Source: Selaginella moellendorffii
Lineage: Eukaryota > Streptophyta > Lycopodiopsida > Selaginellales > Selaginellaceae
Assembly (NCBI RefSeq): GCF_000143415.4
Contig: NW_003314339.1
Span: 665,101 to 729,100 of the forward strand
Length of the DNA: 64,000 bases
Direction: 5' to 3'
Position numbers and translations under genes: made by a program. Shown in pieces: positions 1-11,151 of this stretch. The notes beneath the pieces are model-generated. The model worked only from the letters and a program-made list of their open reading frames with translations. It was not told the origin of the DNA and searched no databases. The first letter of the stretch is position 1. Each line of letters starts with the position of its first letter.

Positions 1-1269
<1,269 letters not shown>

Positions 1270-1364
1270 GACGGACGACGACACCGTACAGTGATCTCTC
1301 TACACTTAAACGTATATAAAAAAACGTGTGACAGCCTTTTGAAAGTGAAAAAGTGTGTAGTGTT

Positions 1365-2604
1365 CTAGTCCCAGATCATGACCACCGCTATGACGGCGGC
1401 GCCAAGCACGACCGCCAAAAATCTGTAGAATGATGTGTCCCAGAATGATGCGCGATCGGGAACAAATCCTTTGGCCAGGAGATGGTTGATGGCTACGTAG
1501 ACAAAAACTCCACACGCGATTCCCATGGAGATGGCGTAGATCCAATCCGCGGCCGCTCCCTGAGCCGTGGAGTCGATGATGATCCCAATGGCGACGCCAA
1601 TCGGCGTGGAGATGGCGAATGCGAAGGAGTAGAGCGAGGTGGAGAGCAAGGGCCTGTTGGGCATGATCTTGAGCAGCGCGATTCCCATGGCGATGGCGGC
1701 AAATAGCTTGTGAAGGCATATCGTCCACAGATTCCTCCATGCGTCTCGCTCGGTCGCTGCGAAGCACAATCGATCACGAGGACGCATGAGATGGATCGTC
1801 AACCAGCTTGCCTGCAATGCCGATCGCGATTCCCTCAAACACCGAGTGGAAGCAAAGAGCGATGATGAGTAGCAAGCTATCGCCGAAGGACGCCTCCTTG
1901 ACGATGGCGGGTGCGGTGACGATGTTCTTCATGTTGAGAGTGTTGTCTCCCTGGAAATTTGCAGCATTTTGTCAGTGTCGGCCTAGAAGAAACACGACTT
2001 CACTTACAACAGTAGAACCCTCCTTGGTGAGATCATCGCCTTTCCCCGACGATCACAGCGGAAATGAGGAAGAAACGAGAGAAGCACGTAGCGATGACTT
2101 ACCAGCGGTGGCTGTGGCGGCCTCGGCATCGCGTAGCTTGGCTGGATCAGCGTGGTGGCGAGAAGCATCGGTCCTGGAGTAGACGCTGGAGATGATGCAA
2201 TCGCCGAGCATGGTGAGCAAGTAGCCGGCGGTGGCGAGCATGTAAGCAAAAGGATAGCTTTTGCTGGTCCTCTCCTCGAATGTCTCATTGGCATCGGAGA
2301 GGAAATGCATGAGCGCGGTGCCCAGGAAGACACCGCCGGCGAATTGCGTGCCCAGCACCAGAAAAGACGAATGCCAGCGGAAGAAGTAGGGCGAGATTCC
2401 AGACAAGAAGGTCGCCACGAACGCGATGATCAAGCACCATACCTTGGTGAGAATGAGACCCTTGTCTCGCAAATCGTGATCAGCTGCAGCAGCATCCGCA
2501 TCCGCATCATCGTCATGGGATCCGCCGTGGGATTGCGCCGCGCCGAGGTGGAGGAGGATGATCCCCGCCCAGAGCAGCAGGGCGGCGCTGATCCATCGCG
2601 CCAT
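1365..2604 (-). CDS. ZIP-family zinc/iron transporter
   Basis: Membrane importer for Zn or Fe of the ZIP (IRT-like) family, 354 residues. Exons on the minus strand are 2604-2103, 2039-2008, 1950-1812 and 1756-1365 and sum to an exact codon multiple. A signal-peptide-like N-terminus is followed by a His/Asp-rich segment, three membrane helices, a His-containing variable loop (around residue 160), then the signature helices [12 protein letters not shown] (TM IV) and [15 protein letters not shown] (TM V) carrying the metal-binding His residues, and three more helices ending MIWD. The third intron (1811-1757) has a GC donor instead of GT and an AG acceptor. The gene converges on the S6 kinase gene, with 95 bp between the stop codons. 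Metal specificity cannot be read from the sequence. Confidence 0.9.
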
Positions 2605-2808
2605 ACCTAAGACAAGCTTTCAACTTAGCCTTTGAACTTCCAAACCATGGGAATGGGATAGGATTTATCGATAGCTGAATTATTCTGCTAGAGCCGGGCG
2701 CAACACGCCAACTGTACTCCAGTACACACACGTTGTGCCGATCGCTAGTACAAAGTACAGCCCTAGTAGAAGTTTCAACGCCCTAAAACAGAGCACTGCA
2801 ACAGTGGA

Positions 2809-2904
2809 GCCTCCCGTTAAACACCATCCTGTTTCAGTCTCTCTCCACCTAGCTGGCAATGATGTGGCATGATTACATGGCATTTCTCTCTTTCCACTCC
2901 CGTC
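2809..2904 (+). repeat. Left terminal inverted repeat of the MULE
   Basis: The 96-bp arm begins GCCTCCCGTT and is the reverse complement of 3629-3725 apart from a single-base indel near the tip. Confidence 0.9.
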
Positions 2905-3364
2905 CGACTCTCTCTCTCTGGTGCTGCCACACAACATTACTTCCAAACACTTTAACTTGGACCAAAGTCTCTTTCACAGAACAGAGATGAGAGAAAAGGG
3001 GGTTCTTTTACTTTGCGTCCAATGCCAACCAGTGTGTACGTATCTCTCCTTTTGCTTTGCTCCTCTAGATTGGCAGACTTTGGGATACCCTCTTCTCTAG
3101 GGGGTTTTAGGTTCTTCTCTGGAATGGAAATGCTGGTCGACCCAAGCAGCAGCAGCAGCAGCAGCTAGATTGAAAGTGCTCTTTTTTTTTGCTCTCAAGG
3201 GGCAGCTACAATGATCATATGGAAGTTTCTATGAATTTGTGGAGTTTAGTGGTACTATTAGCTCTGGCTTTATGGAATATGGGCATGCTTCTTTGCACAG
3301 TGGAGCTTGTAACTATTTCTACAGTGTGTTCTCCTCTTGGATCATCCTTAGTCTTATTTTTCCA

Positions 3365-3508
3365 ACGGATGCCTTGCAAGCTTTCAAGCATGCTCTTGGG
3401 GATCCATTGGAACTTCGCAGGTGGATGGGCGATGATCTTTGCTCAGCTTTATCATCATGGAGAGGAATCAAATGTGGTGGAGATAGACATGCCATTGTCT
3501 CACTGTTC
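3365..3508 (+). pseudogene. Captured fragment of an LRR receptor-like gene (N-terminal cap)
   Basis: Inside the MULE, the frame beginning at 3239 gives a hydrophobic stretch followed by TDALQAFKHALGDP and then SSWRGIKCGG. This is the LRRNT_2 pattern (ALxxFKxxLxDP...SWxGxxC) that caps plant LRR receptor kinases after their signal peptide. No leucine-rich repeats or kinase follow, and the frame runs through the right TIR to a stop at 3799. This is what gene-fragment capture by a Pack-MULE leaves. Whether it is transcribed cannot be seen. Confidence 0.6.
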
Positions 3509-3628
3509 AAGTTCTTTTCTTTCTCCATGAAAGACGCACAATGGAAAAAAATGTTTCCAAACTCCAGACGTCAAAGAAGTGCCGGTCAAAAGCGGAGAAA
3601 GACCACAGTCGTCGGGCGGATAGATGCA

Positions 3629-3725
3629 GACGGGAGTGGAAAGAGAGAAATGCCATGTAATCATGCCACATCATTGCCAGCTAGGTGGAGAGAGACTGAA
3701 ACAGGATGGTGTTTAAACGGGAGGC
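3629..3725 (-). repeat. Right terminal inverted repeat of the MULE
   Basis: The 97-bp arm ends AACGGGAGGC and pairs with 2809-2904. It is followed directly by the second copy of the 9-bp target duplication at 3726-3734. Confidence 0.9.
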
Positions 3726-3734
3726 AACAGTGGA

Positions 3735-5379
3735 CCGACGACTTCGTTTACGACCGCGAAGTCTCGTTTGAATGCCCCTCCGTAATTCATGGTGCTTGAT
3801 CCAGGCAAAGCTGCGTCGGCCGCCGCATTTAGTCAAAGGCGGTGGAAAGATCGGATAGATGTGGTTACGCTCTCTTCTCCACGTGAACTATTATACTACT
3901 TCTAACTGAGCTCACGATTGAATTGAATTGGATTGGATTGGATGGGTGGGGTTTTTGATATTTCCCAAAGGTGATCCGAGGTGGGTGCTGGCTGGCGGTG
4001 CGACAGCCTTTTCATTCCTGATCGAGAGAGAGGAGGAATAGAAAATCTTCTGCATTTGACGGTTGTTGAAAGGATCAGGTGTACGCATGGGACGGACATT
4101 TGCTCTTGCTCCGCGATTGGTCACTGCCCTGGCGGCGTACGAAAGGAACGCAAAAAAATAGAGAGAAGAACTCCGCTCACCTCCCCAATTCCCGGGGGGA
4201 GGGCTCCTCCTCCCCCGTTTGTTGCCGAGTCGTCAAGGAATGAATTGCACCCCCTCACCAAACAATAGACTGGAAATCTAAAAATAAAGAAGCACCGCTT
4301 TGTGTTATCCGTAGCTCAAAAGATCGATCGAAATGGGATCTTAAGTGATGGTAGAGTTCAAAAGACTGGTCACAATGGGATCTTATACCGCACGATAATC
4401 TCTGCCTTCGTATTTGCTTAGCTTTATGAAGTTGAAAATGCAAATTTATGTCCAGTGGGGCTGGGCATGGGACTCGCTCGCTCAGGTACAGCCTCAACTC
4501 TGCTTTCCCTTTCTTTATTAAAAGAGAAAAGAGAAAAGAGAAAGAGAGGAAGAAGCTGGGATTCCTCTATGCGTATGCCGCAGAAGTCCGACTAAATGGA
4601 TTGACATTTGCGAGCTCAACGTAAACATCACCGAAAGTTTCTCCGCAATTATTTATGCTCAGTGGAGAGGAGACGAGCAACAAGAAATTGGCGTACTGTA
4701 GACGCTCAACGCAAATCAAAGCAAGACTTACTTTGGTTGAAAGTGAAGAACTCGGCCAGCCAGCTAGCCGGGCAAACAAAACAGCGTGGGCTGGCCGGGC
4801 AAAAAATTTACATTGCTTTGTTTTTGCATGGCCACCTTTCATGCCACGGACAATGGCTGCGGCGGTCTTTGGGTTGACCAGAGCGTACGCAGCGCCGGTC
4901 AAAGGAGCCAACCGGGATGCAGCTCAATAGCGACGCAGACAGTGCTGAGTGCGACGGATGGCGCAGAGCTATTTCGCCCTAATGCGTACGTACGCAATGT
5001 ACGGTTCCGAAAGGACAGAGGGGAAAATGCTACAGCTGCCGCGCCGCATGTTTGATGTGAGACATGGGAAAAAGGAAGAACCCGAAAATCTGAAATCTGG
5101 CACCAAACAGAGAGGGAGATTATGCTGGTGGATATTCCATTTCCCCCCTGGAGCTATAAATTTTCCCATTTTTGTTATCCAAGGAAGCCATTGGATTCGA
5201 AAGCCAAAATGCAGCTACAAATATACGCCGCTCTTAATTTAGGGGCCGCGTATACTTAGGCCCCAGGATGATCCATCCCTTTAGGTTGCTAGCTCTATCG
5301 CCAGGACCAAGGATTCCAATCGCAGCTCTCGCAAAGTGGTGGAAGTTATAAGATCAGGAAGATCGAGAGGAGCTCAGCT
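3735..5379. other. Intergenic DNA upstream of GATL; no gene recognised
   Basis: Only short unrelated frames are open. There is a purine tract around 4522-4555 (AAAAGAGAAAAGAG type). The stretch next to GATL presumably holds its promoter. Confidence 0.5.
5155..5162 (+). promoter_or_regulatory. Possible TATA box for GATL
   Basis: TATAAATT lies about 218 bp upstream of the GATL start codon. This spacing requires a long 5' leader, so the call is tentative. Confidence 0.3.
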
Positions 5380-6500
5380 ATGGTGTGGGCGCTGCTGGTG
5401 CTCCTCACCATCTTGTTGCCGGCGATGCACTCGTGGGCTCCCGCGGCCGAGGCCATCCGATCTTCCCAGTTCGGGCAGCAGCAGCTCTTCCACGAGGCTC
5501 CAGCGTTTCGAAACGGCAAGGAGTGCCCGCGGCAGAGGCTAGATCCAGCGCAGCGGCCCGGGTGGTGCCATGATCCGGGCGCGATTCACGTAGCAATGAC
5601 GCTGGATCGCGCCTATCTCCGCGGCTCCATGGCCGCGGTGCTCTCCATCGTCCAGCACGCGGTCTGCCCCGAGAGCATCGTCTTCCACTTCCTCATCGCG
5701 TCGCCCGGGCATGATCACCATCCCGAGGAGCTGCCCATGGACGCGCTCCAATCCGTGGTGAAGCAGACGTTCCCGTACCTCAGGTTCAAGGCGTACGAGT
5801 TCCAGGAGGCGCTGGTCCGCGGCCGGATCTCCTCCAGCGTGCGCTCCGACCTCGAGCAGCCCCTCAACTACGCGCGGAACTACCTGGCGGCGATGCTGGA
5901 CGAGTGCATCCACCGCGTCATCTACCTCGACTCCGATGTGGTGGTGGTGGACGACATTGCCAAGCTATGGCGGACGGAGCTCCGGGACGGCCACGTCCTG
6001 GGCGCCCCGGAGTACTGCGCTGCCAATTTCACCAGGTACTTCACGCCCGCCTTCTGGAGCAACGAGACGCTGGCGTCCACCTTCGCGGCCAGGTCCTCCA
6101 CGCCCTGCTACTTCAACACCGGCGTCATGGTGATGGACTTGCGCGCGTGGCGGCGCGGCGGCTATACCGCCATGCTCGAGGCCTGGATGGACGTGCGCAA
6201 GGAGAGCAAGATCTACGAGCTGGGATCGCTGCCCCCTTTCTTGCTGGTGTTCGCGGGCGAGGTGGAGGCGATCGAGCACCGGTGGAACCAGCACGGCCTG
6301 GGCGGGGACTGCGTGGTGGGCAGCTGCCGGGATCTCCACCCGGGGCCAGTGAGCTTGCTGCATTGGAGCGGCAAGGGCAAGCCATGGGCGCGCCTGGATT
6401 CGGGCACGCCATGCCCGCTCGACAGCCTCTGGGCTCCCTATGATCTCTTCCGCTACCGCCATCGCCACCCGCAACTGGCGCTCGCGCTCTCCATGGTGGC

Positions 6501-6504
<4 letters not shown>
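5380..6504 (+). CDS. GATL: Galacturonosyltransferase-like (GATL) glycosyltransferase, GT8 family
   Basis: Intronless 374-residue Golgi enzyme of the plant GATL clade, which acts in cell-wall pectin or xylan synthesis. The N-terminus has a signal sequence or anchor (about residues 1-25). The GT8 core begins at [10 protein letters not shown]. The nucleotide-sugar/metal DxD motif is [10 protein letters not shown] (around residues 184-193), followed by [10 protein letters not shown] and the C-terminal [13 protein letters not shown] (around residues 327-339). The start at 5380 gives the usual GATL length and places the hydrophobic segment at the N-terminus. GATL genes are typically single-exon, as here. 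The GC content is distinctly higher than in the flanks. Sugar donor and acceptor cannot be assigned from sequence. Confidence 0.92.

Positions 6505-6534
<30 letters not shown>
6503..6534 (+). repeat. (GA)n microsatellite overlapping the GATL stop codon
   Basis: About 16 GA dinucleotides begin at the GATL stop codon and continue as impure GA-rich DNA to about 6557. Confidence 0.9.
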
Positions 6535-6538
<4 letters not shown>

Positions 6539-6750
6539 CAGAGAGGGAGAGGGAGATTCGTGAGCACCGGTGGGCCGGCGCGATCCGTCGCTGGATCGCA
6601 TCCCACATTCTTGGATTTTGGATTCTTGTTCTTGTTCTCCTTCCTGGGTTGTAGAAGGGAGCAACCATACATACATTATAGGTAAAAGCAACAGAAGATT
6701 GAGACTTCTTCCATGGTCGCCTTGCCCTAGCTCTAGCATCTACATTTGCG

Positions 6751-8302
6751 ATGGAGGAGGTCCAGAGCAAGCTCATGGCGCTCGACTACCCGCGAGCTTC
6801 GGTGCCGGCGCAATCGCTGCTCTACGCCGGCCTGGAGCGCTATGCGCTGCTCGAGTGGCTCTTCTTCAAGTAAGTTCTTGAGCTTTGCTCGCCCTTTCCA
6901 CGCCACGCTCTCTGGGCATTTGGTGTTTGATTAGGCTCCTAGGGGATAAGTCGCCTTTCACGCAGCAAGGACCACAGGGCGATGGCACCGAGCGGGACGA
7001 AGAATCTGCGCGAACACAGCGTGAGCCCATTCTCGAATCCAGATTGTGATTGTGACAAAGGCGACGACCTTTTCATCTCTTTCGCAGATTTAGCCGAGAT
7101 CGCCCGGTTTCTGGGCTTGACACCGACTGTGGATCTAGACGCTGTCCAGGTAACTCTGGCTTAAAGTGTGTGGATTTTGTGGATCCGGCAAACCAATGCT
7201 CCTTCCACCACAGGGTAAAGGGAGCTACGAAAGTCGTGCCGAGATGCTGCGCTTGATTGTCAACCTGGTTGAGGCGAGCTGCGTCGCTGACAATCCGGAA
7301 TGGAGGTTCGTGCTCTTTCCTCTCAAACCCGTATGAACGCCACCACCCTCATCCTCGTTTCGTGCGTGCCTATAGTGTGGATGACCAGGTTGCCAAAGAC
7401 ATCCAGTTCCTTGATGCTATCTCGGAGAAGCAGGCCCAAGTTTTCTCCGAGGAATGCAAGCTCTTCCCGCCCGACGTACAGATCCAGACGAGCTTCCCAG
7501 TGTAAGTGACGCGTCTTGTGTCTGTCTGGTTAACGCTCGACCTTGACTTTGTTTGCAGGCCGGATGTGTCCGAGCTAGAAAACAAACTCGCCGACTATGT
7601 CAAGCACCTGGCCGATCTCCAGCAGGTTGTTGATGATCTGGCCTCGAAGGTGGGTTTCTCCTCTCGTTTTTTAATGCTTGAGCTTCATGTGCTGCTTTGA
7701 CTCGGATCCAAAACCGCTAAGTTCTGCCATTGGTTCAGCAAAACTACAACCCGAATGAAGACCATTCCGAGGCTGGGAACGAATTAAAGGCGCAGCTGGA
7801 ATCTTTCCTCGAGACCGCCAAAGTATTCAATCATATATATTCAAAGGTGCCCGCGCTCTCCCTCTCTTTCTTTCGCTCTCGTACGATGTATGTTTGTTGT
7901 GATCACGTATACCCCGCAGGAAATACGACCCTGGACACACACGATGGAGCTGCCCCAGCTGCATGGATTGGGACCGGCTGCGAACCGGCTGTTGGAGTCG
8001 TATAAACTCCTCCTCAAGGTGAGAGACGTGAAAACCAATCAACTGTACTGAACCCTCCAATCCTCCGGTGGTTGCAGCTGCTTCGCAACCTTCGTAGCTT
8101 GCGGGACTCGCATGCGGCCATCGCCGCCGTCTCTGAAACTTCAACTTCTCCCACTGCCACCTCCGTGGAAGATGGTGCTGCTACCACTGCTCGCGCCGAC
8201 GGCTCCCTCGAGAAGCTCGTGTCCGAGTGCGAGGAGGGACTCGTCGATCTCAACCGCGGGCTTGCGGTCCTCTCGGCCTCGGCGGCACGGGTGACAACAT
8301 AG
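6751..8302 (+). CDS. AUG7: Augmin complex subunit 7 (AUG7)
   Basis: Subunit of the augmin complex, which recruits gamma-tubulin to existing microtubules for branched nucleation in spindle, phragmoplast and cortical arrays. Nine exons (6751-6869, 6935-7020, 7088-7149, 7214-7305, 7376-7501, 7559-7649, 7739-7846, 7920-8018, 8078-8302) total exactly 336 codons, giving 335 residues, close to the usual plant length of about 330. Recognisable blocks are [72 protein letters not shown] and [16 protein letters not shown]. The C-terminal part is alpha-helical and coiled-coil-like. The start is the first ATG that gives the conserved MEEVQSKL opening. All introns are GT-AG and 55-90 nt. Confidence 0.93.
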
Positions 8303-8684
8303 TGGGCCATCGTACGGACGTGTGTACTTGGAGCAAAGCAGTTATCTGTTGGTGGATCCGACCAGCGGGGCACCGCGAGCTGAGTGGGGGAATTATGAGA
8401 TGCGTCACCTTTCTGGGATGTCGTGGGCTCCAAATGGATCGGCCTCTCGTTCGCTCCCTCACTAGTCGGCGCCTACAGTGGCTCGAGCAATCATTTTTCT
8501 CTTGACTTTGTCACCGAGCAATGCTTTGCTTTTCGCGCTTGTGATCTCCTTGTCAGTCGCAGTCTCGGCTTGGGGCGGGTCGATTCAGGTTCGCAGAACT
8601 TCACTCCTGTTCGCAGCTTCTTTCCTTCCCATTTCTTCGCAAGCTTGAGCGCTCTAACGTTTCCTCTCCAGGGAGTGTGGTGGT
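8303..8684 (+). other. Intergenic / 5' leader of the FPF1-like gene
   Basis: No coding signature is seen. A pyrimidine-rich acceptor-like sequence (TTTCCTCTCCAG) ends 14 bp before the FPF1-like ATG, so an intron in the leader is possible. Confidence 0.4.
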
Positions 8685-9047
8685 ATGTCGGGTGTGTGGC
8701 TGTTTCGAGACGGCGTGGCCACGCTTGTGCGGAATCCGATGAAGCAACCGCTGGACAACTTCAAGGCTTGGGAGCCGCCAAAGAAGCAGCTCGTGTACCG
8801 GGCCACGAACGAAGTCATCACGTCTTTCGATCTGCTCGAGGACAAGCTTTTCGCGCTGGGATGGGAGAGGTGTGATTCCGAGGCGGAGGAGAGCCGGCAG
8901 TACTTTCGCAGCGTCAACGGGCCATACTTCATCTCGCTGCCGGCGGACTTCACCAAGCTGAAGACGACACACATGTATGACATTGTTGTCCAAAGCCGGA
9001 CTGCGTTCGAGGTCCGCGATGTGCTCAAACACCACCAGCACAGCTGA
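8685..9047 (+). CDS. Flowering-promoting factor 1-like (FPF1-like) protein
   Basis: Small single-exon plant protein of 120 residues. The FPF1 family influences flowering time and gibberellin- or auxin-linked growth in angiosperms; its biochemical role is unknown and its function here is unassigned. The family hallmarks are visible: the start MSGVWLFRDGV, the central TNEVITSFDLLEDKL and LGWERC, and the C-terminal ISLPADF and MYDIVVQSR..FEVRDV. The insert between the N-terminal motif and TNEV is slightly longer than in angiosperm members. Its stop codon is only 7 nt from the stop codon of the convergent Tic22-like gene, so the two mRNAs must overlap at their 3' ends. Confidence 0.88.
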   Translation: MSGVWLFRDGVATLVRNPMKQPLDNFKAWEPPKKQLVYRATNEVITSFDLLEDKLFALGWERCDSEAEESRQYFRSVNGPYFISLPADFTKLKTTHMYDIVVQSRTAFEVRDVLKHHQHS

Positions 9048-9054
9048 CAGTTAT

Positions 9055-11115
9055 CTATGCTTCGCTACGCTCGTCAGATGATCCTCCTCCAAGTCCGGAC
9101 AGCCCCGCGCTGGGATTGGACCATATATGAGGACCACCCAAGTCCGCAATGAAAAGATTTTCCAGAGTCATTTCGTTCCTCTCAATCTTGTCTCTGGCCT
9201 CTTGAATCGCAGAAGACGCGGCTTTCACCACCTGGTCTGTGGAACTTCCAGCAATGCCGGCGACTACAGTTAGATGTGGAGTTTGCGTGCTTAGCTCCTC
9301 CTCGTCTTCGGGCCTGGAGAACGATAACAGCGTCAGTGAGAACGCATATATAGAAATTAGCGGATCAACGCACGTTTGAGGTGGCAAGTTGAGTCCCAAT
9401 CTGTCAAACCATCCACTGGCTGTTGCCAAAAAACAAAACACAGCAGTCAGAACCAAAATCCAAGAAGAACTTCTTTACCTTTGTGAGGTTTCTTCTGTTC
9501 GTGGTGGCTGACAACGGCATTCTCCGTCTCAGATGTCACCCTGTAAGCAGCACGATATGACCCTTGTGAGAACAGCTTTCAAGAGTACCTTCGCTCGAAT
9601 GAGTCCACTAAGATGGGAAAGCTCGGTTGGATTCCGGCTAGCATTCTGCACCACTTGTTCCCAAAAATGGCTCTATCCAAGGTGTCTTGAAAATACATTT
9701 GTGCAGCCTTGGCCATGATCGACTCGAGCACAGAGCTCCATTCGTCCATGTCCTCTACAAAATCCTGAATCTGTGAACATAGAATATTTTATCAGTACGA
9801 AAATTCGCTAGGCAAATATACGTCTTGTGACTCCAGCATCTCGAGGTCATCTTCAGCCATATCCGACGGGAAGTCGCTCACTTGATTGTGTCTTCGAGCC
9901 CGTCGATTTCGAATCAGTGACTGATAGTGATGTTCCATAGACGATCTAATCACCCCGTCCAGCTCTTCCTTTTTAAAAAAATGTGGCCTGAACCTGTACC
10001 ACGGCATTATATCTTACTCAAGGAAGAAAACGTTAACGTACCACCGCGCACCACTAGGCCCAACGACAAGAATGCTCAAACAGTGAGATGTGAACACCGG
10101 AACACCTTGAAATTGTTGAGCGGCCTTTCCACCTTGCTCCTTCTTTATAATGGTTTTGGCAAGATCTACCTGCAGGCATGGATGTGAGTTGTCACTTGAT
10201 AAGCTGCGCAGCGCAGCTACCTGTTTTTTCGAAGGGATGAAACTAAACAGCGAAGGCCTTTCCTGTGAGCAAAACAAGCAACGTATTAATACAAAGAAAG
10301 AAACCAGTGTTGAGGAACTTTTTACCTTAAAGAACTTATATGCGAGATGCAAGGGAACGGAACCAATCTCCATGTCGGGCACCTTTAAGCGGTTGAGATA
10401 CGCCTCTGGCATGACACAAGATAAAACACACGACCGAGTTTAGCGACGAGGCTTGTGTCGATCTCTCTATTTCACCTAGGACATGCAAAGCATACTTGCA
10501 TCATCGTGATTGATATAGAAGTGAAACGCTGGGCCTTTGGAAGCCTCGACGCGAAGTATCTTGGACAGAAACCTGTCACCATAGCACCATAATCCCGTAA
10601 AGAGGAGATTAGATGCATGCGAGCCTACCTCTTGACGAAAGAGCAAGAGAATGGAAGGTCTTTGAGGTACCGCTTCTCTTCCACACCCACAAGGCAGCTG
10701 CGAGAGCTCGAGTAGAGGCCAAATACCTGTCCCGCGAAGCCCAGGCCCTTGCTGAAAACAAATCCATTCGGCTTGGCCGGCCTGGATTTCTCCTCGGTGT
10801 GTGCTCCGTGTGTGCTCGTGGAGCTCCCCAGATTGTGGAGTGTGACCAATGGTACCAGGCTCTTGCTGTCCGCTCCAAGAGCGCTGGCGAGCTGGAAGAG
10901 ACCATCCCGACGCTCTAGCCAAAACAAGAAGCTTCATGAGAGACAGCGATGGAGCTCCAACAATACCTACGATGGTGGTGAAAATCCATCGCTGCATTGA
11001 GCACGGAGCACAGCGCGCCTCCAATGCATACCTTGCGGCAGCGGCCCTGCTGCGCCGTGGGGACGGGAATCCACCACAGCTCCTCCTCCTCCTCCTCGTC
11101 CAGCAGAATCGCCAT
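9055..11115 (-). CDS. Tic22-like family protein (putative plastid protein)
   Basis: Ten exons on the minus strand (11115-11032, 10912-10629, 10572-10496, 10405-10326, 10262-10042, 9993-9822, 9770-9589, 9540-9479, 9419-9374, 9313-9055) total 489 codons. The product looks like the long plant relatives of Tic22, a chaperone-like protein of the chloroplast envelope intermembrane space. The Tic22-type double repeat is visible as GPAFHFYINHDDA...SVPLHLAYKFF..FSFIPSKKQV and then QGVPVFTSHCLSILVV..FKKEELD. The C-terminal third includes GIQPSFPILVDSFERR. A 51-bp stretch inside exon 5 begins GTAGCTGCG and ends CCTGCAG, so it may be an in-frame intron (471 residues if removed). Family assignment is from remembered motifs only, and the plastid location is inferred. 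Confidence 0.6.
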
Positions 11116-11151
11116 AGCCAAGTTCCCTAGTGAGGCTAGGGTTTCCAGCAA
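11116..11151. promoter_or_regulatory. 36-bp divergent intergenic spacer between two start codons
   Basis: The Tic22-like ATG (minus strand, 11115) and the SAP30BP-like ATG (plus strand, 11152) are separated by only 36 bp. Any shared core promoter must overlap transcribed or coding sequence of one or both genes. Confidence 0.6.

Larger units (their letters stand above)
2809..3725. mobile_element. Non-autonomous Mutator-like element (Pack-MULE) with 9-bp target duplication
   Basis: Terminal inverted repeats of 96 bp (2809-2904) and 97 bp (3629-3725) match except for one inserted T. The element is flanked by the direct repeat AACAGTGGA at 2800-2808 and 3726-3734. Nine-bp duplications with TIRs of about 100 bp define Mutator-like elements. 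No transposase is encoded in the 917 bp, so the copy is non-autonomous. The interior contains a fragment that looks captured from an LRR receptor gene. Confidence 0.9.

Noticed and set aside
2860-2890. CATGATTACATGG-type sequence in the MULE TIR as a palindrome-family copy
   Set aside because: Its half-sites have the opposite orientation and different spacing from the 22-bp palindrome family.
5539-6739. Long minus-strand and alternative frames over GATL
   Set aside because: They are shadows of the GC-rich coding strand. The GT8 motifs are all in the plus-strand frame from 5380.
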